Source of the DNA: Candidatus Intricatilinea gracilis
Lineage (GTDB): Bacteria; Pseudomonadota; Gammaproteobacteria; Burkholderiales; Burkholderiaceae_C
Direction: 5' to 3'
Length of the DNA stretch: 64,000 bases
NCBI GenBank assembly: GCA_016702605.1
Contig: JADJDQ010000021.1
Coordinates: 620,001-684,000 of the forward strand
The position numbers and the translations under genes are program-made. The notes beneath the pieces were generated by a model that was given only the letters and a program-made list of their open reading frames with translations, searched no databases and was not told the origin of the DNA. This document shows positions 25,517 to 32,870 of this stretch, in pieces (positions within the stretch are counted from its first letter, which is position 1; each line of letters opens with the position of its first letter).

Positions 25517-26695
25517 ATGAGCGATATCGTGATCGTGGCCGCTGCCCGTACGGCGGTCGGCAAATTCGGCGGCACCCTGGCCAAGACTGCAGCGCCCGAA
25601 CTGGGTGCGGTGGTGATCCGCGACCTGCTGCGCCGCTCGGGCCTGAGTGGCGAGCAGATCAGCGAAGTGATCCTGGGCCAGGTGCTCACGGCCGGCAGCG
25701 GTCAGAACCCTGCTCGCCAGACGGTCATCAAGTCCGGCCTGCCGCAGGCCGTGCCGGCGATGACCATCAACAAGGTGTGTGGCTCGGGCCTGAAGGCCGT
25801 GATGCTGGGCGCCCAGGCCATCCGTGACGGCGACGCCGACATCGTGATCGCCGGTGGCCAGGAGAACATGAGCGCCAGCCCGCACGTGTTGCCCGGCTCG
25901 CGCGACGGCCAGCGCATGGGCGACTACAAGCTCGTCGACACCATGATCGTCGACGGCCTGTGGGATGTGTACAACCAGTACCACATGGGCATCACGGCCG
26001 AGAACGTCGCCAAGAAGTACGGCGTGACCCGCGAAATGCAGGACGCCCTGGCGCTGGCCTCGCAGCAGAAGGCCTCGGCCGCCCAGGAAGCCGGCCGCTT
26101 CAAGGACGAGATCGCACCCGTCAGCATTGCGCAGAAGAAGGGTGACCCGATCGTCTTCGCGGCCGACGAGTTCATCAACAAGAAGACCAGCGCCGAGGCT
26201 CTGGCCGGCCTGCGCCCTGCCTTCGACAAGGCCGGCAGCGTGACGGCGGGCAATGCCTCGGGCATCAACGACGGCGCCGCCGGCGTTGTGCTGATGACGG
26301 CGGCCCGTGCGGCGCAACTCGGCCTGACACCGCTGGGGCGCATCGCCTCTTACGCCAGCGCTGGCCTGGACCCGGCCTACATGGGCATGGGCCCGGTGCC
26401 GGCAGCCCGCAAGGCGCTCGAACGAGCCGGCTGGAAGCCCGCCGATCTCGACCTGCTCGAGATCAACGAGGCCTTTGCTGCCCAGGCCTGTGCCGTGCAC
26501 CAGGAAATGGGCTGGGACACCAGCAAGGTCAACGTCAACGGTGGCGCCATCGCCATCGGCCATCCGATCGGTGCCTCCGGTTGCCGCATCCTCGTCACTC
26601 TGCTGCACGAGATGCAGCGCCGCGGTGTCAGCAAGGGCATCGCCTCGCTGTGCATCGGTGGTGGCATGGGTGTGGCGCTGACCATCGAACGCTGA
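25517..26695 (+). CDS. phaA: Acetyl-CoA acetyltransferase (beta-ketothiolase)
   Basis: Condenses two acetyl-CoA to acetoacetyl-CoA, the first step to polyhydroxybutyrate. The 392-residue thiolase has the acyl-enzyme cysteine in INKVCGSGLKAV, the NEAFAAQ motif, the GGAIAIGHPIGASG histidine segment and the C-terminal active cysteine in CIGGGMG. ATG 25517 sits behind ggagtgatgag. It lies between phaC and phaB, in the same order as in Cupriavidus necator. Confidence 0.97.
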   Translation: MSDIVIVAAARTAVGKFGGTLAKTAAPELGAVVIRDLLRRSGLSGEQISEVILGQVLTAGSGQNPARQTVIKSGLPQAVPAMTINKVCGSGLKAVMLGAQAIRDGDADIVIAGGQENMSASPHVLPGSRDGQRMGDYKLVDTMIVDGLWDVYNQYHMGITAENVAKKYGVTREMQDALALASQQKASAAQEAGRFKDEIAPVSIAQKKGDPIVFAADEFINKKTSAEALAGLRPAFDKAGSVTAGNASGINDGAAGVVLMTAARAAQLGLTPLGRIASYASAGLDPAYMGMGPVPAARKALERAGWKPADLDLLEINEAFAAQACAVHQEMGWDTSKVNVNGGAIAIGHPIGASGCRILVTLLHEMQRRGVSKGIASLCIGGGMGVALTIER

Positions 26696-26833
26696 TCGGG
26701 CGTCAAGAACCGGGTCTCGACACCCGCCGCCGCAGCGGATGTCGAGCGCACCGTGCCGAGGGCCCGCCAGAGCAGGGCCACGGCTTCCATCCTTCACATC
26801 GCGGACGCGCTTGCGCAAACTCAGGAGATAGTC

Positions 26834-27571
26834 ATGACACAAAAGGTCGCATACGTCACGGGCGGCATGGGCGGCATCGGAACCGCCATCTGCCGTCGCC
26901 TGCACAAGGACGGTTTCAAGGTCATCGCAGGTTGCGGCCCGAGCCGTGACTGGCAGAAGTGGCTCGACGAGCAAAAGGCCGCCGGCTACTCGTTCCACGC
27001 CTCGGTCGGCAATGTCGCCGATTGGGACTCCACCGTTGCCGCCTTCACGGCTGCGGTGGCCGAACATGGTGTCATCGACGTGCTGGTGAACAACGCCGGC
27101 ATCACGCGTGACCGCATGTTCCTGAAGATGACGCCGGAGGACTGGAAGGCCGTCATCGACACCAACCTGAACAGCATGTTCAACGTGACCAAGCAGGTCG
27201 TGCCGGGCATGGTCGAAAAGGGCTGGGGCCGCATCATCCAGATCAGTTCGGTGAACGGCGCCAAGGGCCAGGCCGGCCAGACCAACTACTCGGCCGCCAA
27301 GGCCGGCATGCACGGCTTCTCGATGGCCCTGGCCCTCGAAATGGCGAGCAAGGGTGTGACGGTGAACACCGTGAGCCCGGGCTACATCGGCACCGACATG
27401 GTCCGCGCCATCAAGCCCGAAGTGCTCGACAAGATCGTCGGCACCATCCCGGTCAAGCGCCTGGGCACGCCCGAAGAAATCGGCTCGATCGTCGGCTGGC
27501 TGGCTGGCGAAGAGTCCGGTTTCACCACCGGCGCAGAACTCGCCGTCAACGGCGGTCTGCACATGGGGTAA
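26834..27571 (+). CDS. phaB: NADPH-dependent acetoacetyl-CoA reductase
   Basis: Short-chain dehydrogenase reducing acetoacetyl-CoA to (R)-3-hydroxybutyryl-CoA for PhaC. The cofactor loop TGGMGGIGTAIC, NNAGITRD, the catalytic serine (ISSVNG) and the YSAAKAG Tyr-Lys pair are all present. At 245 residues and with the MTQKVAYVTGG start it closely resembles PhaB of C. necator. A ribosome site (aggag) precedes ATG 26834. A 138-bp gap separates it from phaA; a short inverted repeat (aggacag/ctgtcct, 27575-27592) follows the stop. Confidence 0.97.
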   Translation: MTQKVAYVTGGMGGIGTAICRRLHKDGFKVIAGCGPSRDWQKWLDEQKAAGYSFHASVGNVADWDSTVAAFTAAVAEHGVIDVLVNNAGITRDRMFLKMTPEDWKAVIDTNLNSMFNVTKQVVPGMVEKGWGRIIQISSVNGAKGQAGQTNYSAAKAGMHGFSMALALEMASKGVTVNTVSPGYIGTDMVRAIKPEVLDKIVGTIPVKRLGTPEEIGSIVGWLAGEESGFTTGAELAVNGGLHMG

Positions 27572-27691
27572 ACAAGGACAGCGGACTGTCCTGAGGACGG
27601 TTCGCTGCCTTGCTTTCCGCTCGGGCCTGCTGGCCCGAACGTGGGGCAGGCGATGGCGGTCCATGGACTCGTCGTTCGCTTCTCCCAACAA

Positions 27692-27722
27692 CGAAGCCGG
27701 GCAATGCCCGGCTTCGGTCTTT
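27692..27722. terminator. Terminator between phaB and mnmH
   Basis: Eleven-bp perfect stem cgaagccgggc / gcccggcttcg with a three-base loop followed by gtcttt on the plus strand. It lies between the converging phaB and mnmH genes and probably ends the phaCAB transcript; the minus-strand side has a less clear T run. Confidence 0.75.
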
Positions 27723-27739
27723 CGCGGCACGTCGCAGCG

Positions 27740-28798
27740 CTACGCCATCACCAGCGCACGCGCCACCTCTGCCAAGGTCTGCGGCGACGCATCGGCCAGG
27801 TCCACGATCCTGGCCTTGTCGAACCCGGCGAAGGTCTGCGCCAGCGACCGCAGATAACCCGGGTCGTAGTGTTTGGCCATGAGCTCGCCAAACACCTCGG
27901 CGATATGCCCAGCGCGCACCGCCGCTTGCCAGTTGGCCACCTGCTCCTTGCCACGCACCTCGCGCAAGGCGTCGAGCAAGCCGCAGAAACGTTCGGGGTC
28001 CTGCGCCAGGTAGTCGTAGTCCTCGAGCAGGAGTTGCAGGCGCGCAGCTTCACCCATCTCGACACGCAGGCACTGACCGCGGGCTCGCGCTTCGTCGAGC
28101 AGCAACTCGGGCACCCGCAGCTGGCCGATCTTGCGACTCTCGCTTTCGACAAACACCGGCCGGCCCATATCGAAGCCACGCAGATCACACCAGACCGCGC
28201 GTTCGAAGGCCTTCTGGCTGGGTTGCACGTCACCCGGCGCAAGACCCAGCACCGAACCGCGGTGATGTGCATGGGCTTCGAGGTCGAGCACCTGGGCGCC
28301 AGCCGCAGCCAGGGCGTGCAGCAGCCGGGTCTTGCCGCTGCCGGTGCGGCCACACACGACCCGCCAGTCGATCTGGCGTGGCCAGCGGTCGAGATCGGCC
28401 CGCACCACGGCGCGAAAGGCCTTGTAGCCGCCGTCGAGCACGTGGGTGCGAAAGCCGATCTTGTCGAGAAACCAGCCCAGCGTGCCCGAGCGGTCACCAC
28501 CACGCCAGCAGTACACCAGCGGCTTCCAGTCGCGCGGCAGGTCGATCACCCAGCGGTCGATGTGGTCGGCAATGTTGCGCGCCACCATGGCCGCACCGAT
28601 CTTGCGCGCATCGAAGCCCGAGATTTGTTTGTACTGCGTGCCGACGATGCGTCGTTCGTCGTTGCTCAGCACCGGCCAGTTGATGGCGCCGGGCAGGTGG
28701 TCTTCGGCAAATTCGGCCGGTGAGCGCGCATCGATGATGGCGTCGAAGCTCGCGAGGGCAGCAGGGGTGTCTTCAGCTGAGAGTCGTTGTACCGGCAT
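27740..28798 (-). CDS. mnmH: tRNA 2-selenouridine synthase
   Basis: Converts 2-thiouridine in the wobble position of certain tRNAs to 2-selenouridine through a geranylated intermediate, using selenophosphate. An N-terminal rhodanese domain carries the catalytic cysteine (Cys97 in LVYCWRGGDRSG, the same position as in E. coli), and the C-terminal part has a P-loop (GRTGSGKT). The 352-residue length is normal. No selD or selA is visible nearby. Its first 26 bp overlap the end of the preceding unknown gene on the same strand. Confidence 0.95.
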   Translation of the reverse strand: MPVQRLSAEDTPAALASFDAIIDARSPAEFAEDHLPGAINWPVLSNDERRIVGTQYKQISGFDARKIGAAMVARNIADHIDRWVIDLPRDWKPLVYCWRGGDRSGTLGWFLDKIGFRTHVLDGGYKAFRAVVRADLDRWPRQIDWRVVCGRTGSGKTRLLHALAAAGAQVLDLEAHAHHRGSVLGLAPGDVQPSQKAFERAVWCDLRGFDMGRPVFVESESRKIGQLRVPELLLDEARARGQCLRVEMGEAARLQLLLEDYDYLAQDPERFCGLLDALREVRGKEQVANWQAAVRAGHIAEVFGELMAKHYDPGYLRSLAQTFAGFDKARIVDLADASPQTLAEVARALVMA

Positions 28799-29168
28799 GG
28801 GCCCGCATTGTCGCGGTCTCGCGCGCCACCAGGTGATCGAGCATGTCGCACACGTCGCCCATGCGCCCGGTGATCACCGTGCGGCAGCTGTCGTGCGGTG
28901 CGTACACCACCCGGGCTGTGCGCCGTACCGGGTTCAGTCGGGCGCGGGCTTCGGTGATGCGGGTGCGAGCCAGCGCCACTCGCTGCCGATCGGCAGACCG
29001 GGCGGTGCCTGGCACCCACTGAGGTTCTACCCGCGTCCCACCAGATGCCGCGTTGTCCATCGTCTTGCCGGCGCACGGTGCGGCTGGTGCCGGCGATTCG
29101 ACGGTGAAAGACAAGCCGCCGAGCCAGCACGACGAGACATTCAGCAGGGACGAGAGCAGGGTGGGCAT
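28773..29168 (-). CDS. Unknown protein between lexA and mnmH
   Basis: A 131-residue product (start MPTLLSSLLNVSSCWLGGL) that I do not recognise. The N-terminus is mildly hydrophobic; the middle is low-complexity; the last 60 residues (RITEARARLNPVRRTARVVY, then HDSCRTVITGRMGDVCDMLDHL) look folded. A later start at MDNAASGG is possible. It is on the same strand as lexA, 249 bp downstream, and overlaps mnmH by 26 bp. In pseudomonads the gene after lexA is the division inhibitor sulA, but I see no SulA similarity here. Read-through from lexA is possible, with no strong terminator between them. Confidence 0.55.
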   Translation of the reverse strand: MPTLLSSLLNVSSCWLGGLSFTVESPAPAAPCAGKTMDNAASGGTRVEPQWVPGTARSADRQRVALARTRITEARARLNPVRRTARVVYAPHDSCRTVITGRMGDVCDMLDHLVARETATMRAHAGTTTLS

Positions 29169-29417
29169 GGCAGGCTTCGATGCGTGGGTGACGGAGGTAT
29201 CGATCGGGCCGGGAGGGCGACGGGCGATGTGATGTCGTTGACAAATTCGCCTGCGCCGCGGCCGATTGTTTCGGCAGCTGGCGCGACAACTTGAGGCGTG
29301 ACGGGTCGAGACTGCGGCGACCAGACCCACCTTTGCGCGCTTCGGAGATGGGCGTTCAGGGCCTCGGCGCGGCGCAGCACCTGACATCGACAGCTGCCAT
29401 GACGCTGTCGAACACGC

Positions 29418-30113
29418 CTACATCAGCATCGTGTTGCGGATCAGGCCAACGGCCAGGCCTTCGAGGCTGAAGTTGTCGGCATCCGCTGGCACATGGATGA
29501 TGTCGAAGTCGGGGTTCTCGGGCACCAGATCGATGCCGGTCTTGCTGCGGCGCAGGCGTTTGACGGTGACGTCATCGCCGATACGCGCCACCACGATCTG
29601 GCCGTTGCGGGCTTCGCTGGTCTTCTGCACGGCGAGCAGGTCGCCATCGAGGATGCCGGCGTCACGCATGCTCATGCCGCGCACCTTGAGCAGGAAGTCG
29701 GGCTTGCGTGCAAACAGATGAGCCTCGAACACATAGGTCTTGTCGATGTGTTCGGTGGCCAGGATGGGGCTGCCGGCCGCCACCCGCCCGACCAGCGGCA
29801 AGTTGAGCTGGGCAATGTTGGGCAGGTTCAGGCTGAACTGCTGGCCGATGCCCTTGAGGCGCGATTCGTTGAGGCTGCGCAGCGTCTCGGAGCGCAGGCG
29901 GATGCCGCGTGAGGTGCCGCCGATGAGGTCGATCACACCCTTGCGAGCCAGTGCCTGCAGGTGCTCTTCGGCGGCGTTGGCCGATCTGAAGCCGAGTTCG
30001 GTGGCAATCTCGGCGCGGGTAGGTGGCGCGCCGGTGCGCTCGATCGTGCTCTGGATCAGTTCGAGGATCTGCTGCTGGCGCGCAGTGAGTTTGGGGCTCG
30101 GGTCGAAGGTCAT
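29418..30113 (-). CDS. lexA: SOS repressor LexA
   Basis: Transcriptional repressor of the DNA-damage response, inactivated by RecA-stimulated self-cleavage. The 231-residue protein has an N-terminal winged helix (LTARQQQILELIQ, RAEIATELGF) and a C-terminal S24 peptidase domain with the cleavage site Ala113-Gly114 (VAAGSPI), nucleophile Ser148 (RGMSMRD) and Lys185 (VTVKRL). The length with an insert after residue 75 is typical of Burkholderiales LexA. Two tandem LexA boxes lie about 270 bp upstream, implying a long leader. The ATG overlaps the stop of a 76-codon upstream frame (ATGA). Confidence 0.97.
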   Translation of the reverse strand: MTFDPSPKLTARQQQILELIQSTIERTGAPPTRAEIATELGFRSANAAEEHLQALARKGVIDLIGGTSRGIRLRSETLRSLNESRLKGIGQQFSLNLPNIAQLNLPLVGRVAAGSPILATEHIDKTYVFEAHLFARKPDFLLKVRGMSMRDAGILDGDLLAVQKTSEARNGQIVVARIGDDVTVKRLRRSKTGIDLVPENPDFDIIHVPADADNFSLEGLAVGLIRNTMLM

Positions 30114-30379
30114 GCAGTCCTCGGCGGGCAGGGGGTGGTGGCGTTGTCTCGCAGGCGGCGCATGGCACGGGTCGAGCTGGCTCCTGGCGCACGGCCCTGC
30201 CTCAGATCAGCTTCGCGCCCACTCTGGCCATCGTCTAATCCGCCCTTGGCAAAGCGAGTAGCCGGACACTTGGCACCGTCCTGGCCTGACGGCAGGCTGG
30301 CGCCGAAGTGCTTGCTGTGGTCCATGAAGCGGGGTGACAAGGTGAGCCCGACGCGAGTTCAGTTCGAGGAGACAAGTGC

Positions 30380-30414
30380 CTGATGTTTTATCCAGTATCT
30401 GTATTTTTGTCCAG
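30380..30414. promoter_or_regulatory. Tandem LexA (SOS) boxes, lexA promoter
   Basis: Two CTG-N10-CAG boxes three bases apart: CTGATGTTTTATCCAG (30380-30395) and CTGTATTTTTGTCCAG (30399-30414). Read on the minus strand they overlay a promoter with CTGGAC, a 17-base spacer and ATAAAA, directed at lexA. Tandem boxes are also found at E. coli lexA. They lie within the first codons of the asparaginase reading frame. Confidence 0.75.
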
Positions 30415-31462
30415 TTGTGCGGGCAAGGCAAGCATTGTTTGTGACGCCCCCGCTGCGGGCGGTCGCAAGCTCGTCGTGCTGGGCATGGGCGGCACGATTG
30501 CCGGGCGTGCCGACGATGCCACCGACCTGGTGGCCTACCGCGCCGGCGAGCTCGGTGTGGACCAGATCCTGGCCGGTGTGGCGGTGCCGGCTGGCCAGGT
30601 GGTCGAGACCGAGCAGGTTTGCCAGATCGACAGCAAGGACCTCGGTCCGGCGCATTGGCAACGCCTGGTCGCCGCAGTGACACGTCAGCTCGACCGTGCC
30701 GACGTGGCCGCCGTGCTCATCACTCACGGCACCGACACGCTGGAGGAAACCGCCTACCTGCTGCAGCGTGTGCTGGCACCGACCAAGCCGGTGGTGCTGA
30801 CTGCGGCGATGCGGCCAGCCACCGCGCTCGAACCCGATGGCCCGCGCAACCTGGCCGATGCACTCGTGACGGCAGCCGAGCTGGCCGGTAGCGGCCGAGG
30901 CGGTGTGGTGCTGACGATGGCTGGCCAGGTGTTTGCCGGCACCGAAGTGAGCAAGCAGCACAGCCACCACCTCGACGCTTTCACGGCCGGTGACGCCGGG
31001 CCGCTGGCCTTGGTCGAGGATGGTCGGCTGCGCCTGCTGCGTACCTGGCCGGCCCGCGAGCCAGCGCTGGGTGCGCGCCTGGTGACCGTTCCGGTGGCCT
31101 TGTGGCCGCAGGTCGAGATCGTGCTCAGCCACAGCGGGGCCAACGGGCGGGTGGTGAAGCTGCTGATGACCGCCGGTGTGGACGGCATCGTGGTCGCGGG
31201 CACCGGCAACGGCACCTTGCACACCGACCTGGAGGCGGCTTTGCTCAAGGCCGATCGATCGGGCGTGAAAGTGCTGCGGTCGACCCGCTGCGCCGCTGGC
31301 GGCGTGATCGAGGCGACCGGCAGCGCGGCGGGCGCTGAGCCTGCCGGTGCGGCTGCTGCGCCAAACGTCGAGCGGCGCATCAGGTCGGCCGGTGCACTCA
31401 CGCCTGTGCAGGCGCGTGTCGAACTGCTGTTGATGTTGCTCGCCAAACGCGCCAAGTCCTGA
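30383..31462 (+). CDS. L-asparaginase family protein
   Basis: Hydrolyses asparagine to aspartate and ammonia. The two threonine motifs of the family are present: GMGGTIAG (Thr38) and VLITHGTDTLEETAYLL (Thr117, Asp118), followed by the C-terminal domain with GTGNG. Length 359 residues. ATG 30383 follows a gaggaga site and is the only reasonable ATG before the catalytic threonine, but the first 20 residues (MFYPVSVFLSSCAG) overlap the LexA boxes and may not be native; a cytosolic type I-like enzyme with a different, non-ATG start is possible. Divergent from lexA, so LexA binding could also affect it. Confidence 0.85.
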   Translation: MFYPVSVFLSSCAGKASIVCDAPAAGGRKLVVLGMGGTIAGRADDATDLVAYRAGELGVDQILAGVAVPAGQVVETEQVCQIDSKDLGPAHWQRLVAAVTRQLDRADVAAVLITHGTDTLEETAYLLQRVLAPTKPVVLTAAMRPATALEPDGPRNLADALVTAAELAGSGRGGVVLTMAGQVFAGTEVSKQHSHHLDAFTAGDAGPLALVEDGRLRLLRTWPAREPALGARLVTVPVALWPQVEIVLSHSGANGRVVKLLMTAGVDGIVVAGTGNGTLHTDLEAALLKADRSGVKVLRSTRCAAGGVIEATGSAAGAEPAGAAAAPNVERRIRSAGALTPVQARVELLLMLLAKRAKS

Positions 31463-31650
31463 GCCCGGCGCGCCGCGCGGTGTGACGGCCACGCCGGGCA
31501 GGGCGCGGCAGGTCGATCAGACCAGCTTGAGTGTCACGTTCTGGGTATTGCCGGTGCGCTCGTACGAACGCGTCGTCCGGCGTTGCATGCGGCCGCAGGG
31601 AGCGCCGCAGGGAACGCCGCAGTGTCGATGCCTGGCCGACAGTCGTTCAG

Positions 31651-32826
31651 CTAGAACAGCAACCTTTGTCCGCGCGCCCTGTCGGCGGGTGGTTCGGGCG
31701 CCTGAGGTGGTAGGAAGCGGCTGCAATCGAGTGGTGGCAGATCCGCGGCCAGTCCATGGTCGGTGCGGGCCGTGTCCAGCCGCGCCAGCATGTCGGCCTG
31801 TGCTGCTTCGTCGGCCAGTCGGCCGCGCCAGCGCAGCGCCCGCGCGCCGGCCTGGGCCGCGGCGCCGGCCAGGGCTTCGACCTCACCGTCATTGACGCCC
31901 GGCTGCAAAGGCGCGAGGTTGAGCCCCACCCACACGCCTGCGCGGGACAAGGTGCGCATGGCGGCCAAGCGTTGGGTGGGCGTGCTGGCGCCGGGTTCGA
32001 GCCGGGCGGACAAGGCATCGTCGAGGGTGGCCAGGCTCACCAGCACCAGCACCAGGCCAAGTTCGGCCAGCGGCTCGAACAGGTCGAGGTCGCGCACCAC
32101 ACCGGCAGATCTGGTCGCCAGCCCGAAGGGATGACGGGCCTCGGCGAGCACCTCGATCAGGCCACGGGTGAGCCGCAGCCTGCGTTCGACCGGCTGGTAG
32201 GCATCGGCCGCCGAGCCCAGGCAGATCGGCCGCGGGCGATAACCAGGGCGTCGCAGTTCCAGCCGCAGGCGATCTGCCGCGTTGCGTTTGGCGTAGACGT
32301 CGATGAGTGTGGCCTCGACTGCGGCGTCGGCCGACGTTGCGCGGCGCGTGCCGAACGGCCCGAGCGCCACCGGGCAGAAGCTGCAGCCGTGTTCACAACC
32401 ACGGTAGGGGTTGATCGACAGCGGGTACGGCAGGTCGATTGAATCGTTGACACGCAGCAGGCTGGTGCAGCTTTCGTCGATGAGCTTGATGGCCGGGCGC
32501 TCCAGCTGAGCCAGCGCCAGGTCAGCAAGCTTGCTGCCGGTGGCCATGCCGGGCAAGGCACCGTAGCTGGCACCGGCTGTTGCGCCGGTTCCGGGCAAAG
32601 GTTCTTCGGCCGTCAGCACCTGCCGCCTGGGCGCCTCGGGCCAACGCCGCTCTCGCCGAGCCGGTGGTGTCGACCTGGGCTGGCGCCGCACCAGGCCCGA
32701 CACATCGACCTCGAACAAGCTCAGGCTGGTCGGCCGTTGAGGCTGGGCCGGCGAGTCGGCCCGGCTGGTGGTGACCAGACAAGGACTGGCCTGGTTGCTG
32801 GCTACGCTGGTGGTGGCTCGGCTCAT
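31651..32826 (-). CDS. PA0069-like radical SAM protein
   Basis: Radical S-adenosylmethionine protein related to the PA0069/SplB-like (spore photoproduct lyase-like) group often annotated as DNA repair photolyase-like; biochemical function unknown. The cluster motif CEHGCSFC (CxxxCxxC) follows INPYRG, and the family blocks RRPGYRPRPICLG, AYQPVERRLRLTRGL and LEPGASTPTQRLAAM are present. The motif is followed by PV instead of the usual aromatic-alanine pair, and the C-terminus is shorter than in relatives, so it is a divergent member. The N-terminal 100 residues are low-complexity. A near-perfect LexA box lies 22 bp upstream of ATG 32826, implying SOS control. Confidence 0.82.
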   Translation of the reverse strand: MSRATTSVASNQASPCLVTTSRADSPAQPQRPTSLSLFEVDVSGLVRRQPRSTPPARRERRWPEAPRRQVLTAEEPLPGTGATAGASYGALPGMATGSKLADLALAQLERPAIKLIDESCTSLLRVNDSIDLPYPLSINPYRGCEHGCSFCPVALGPFGTRRATSADAAVEATLIDVYAKRNAADRLRLELRRPGYRPRPICLGSAADAYQPVERRLRLTRGLIEVLAEARHPFGLATRSAGVVRDLDLFEPLAELGLVLVLVSLATLDDALSARLEPGASTPTQRLAAMRTLSRAGVWVGLNLAPLQPGVNDGEVEALAGAAAQAGARALRWRGRLADEAAQADMLARLDTARTDHGLAADLPPLDCSRFLPPQAPEPPADRARGQRLLF

Positions 32827-32847
32827 GGCAACCAGTGTGCCATGAAA

Positions 32848-32863
32848 CTGTACAGATATACAG
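32848..32863. promoter_or_regulatory. LexA (SOS) box of the radical SAM gene
   Basis: CTGTACAGATATACAG matches CTGT-N8-ACAG exactly and has the flanking A and TA of the extended consensus. It lies between the stop of the ABC-F gene and the start of the radical SAM gene, both on the minus strand; TATATC inside it could serve as the -10 element. Confidence 0.8.
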
Positions 32864-32870
32864 TAGTTGA

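Noticed and set aside
31517..31726. Short minus-strand frame with a cysteine-glycine repeat (CGVPCGAPCG).
   Set aside because: It overlaps the radical SAM gene end and its repeat comes from a short 12-bp DNA duplication (gccgcaggga units); there is no ribosome site or family match. Kept only as a note on a possible frameshift.
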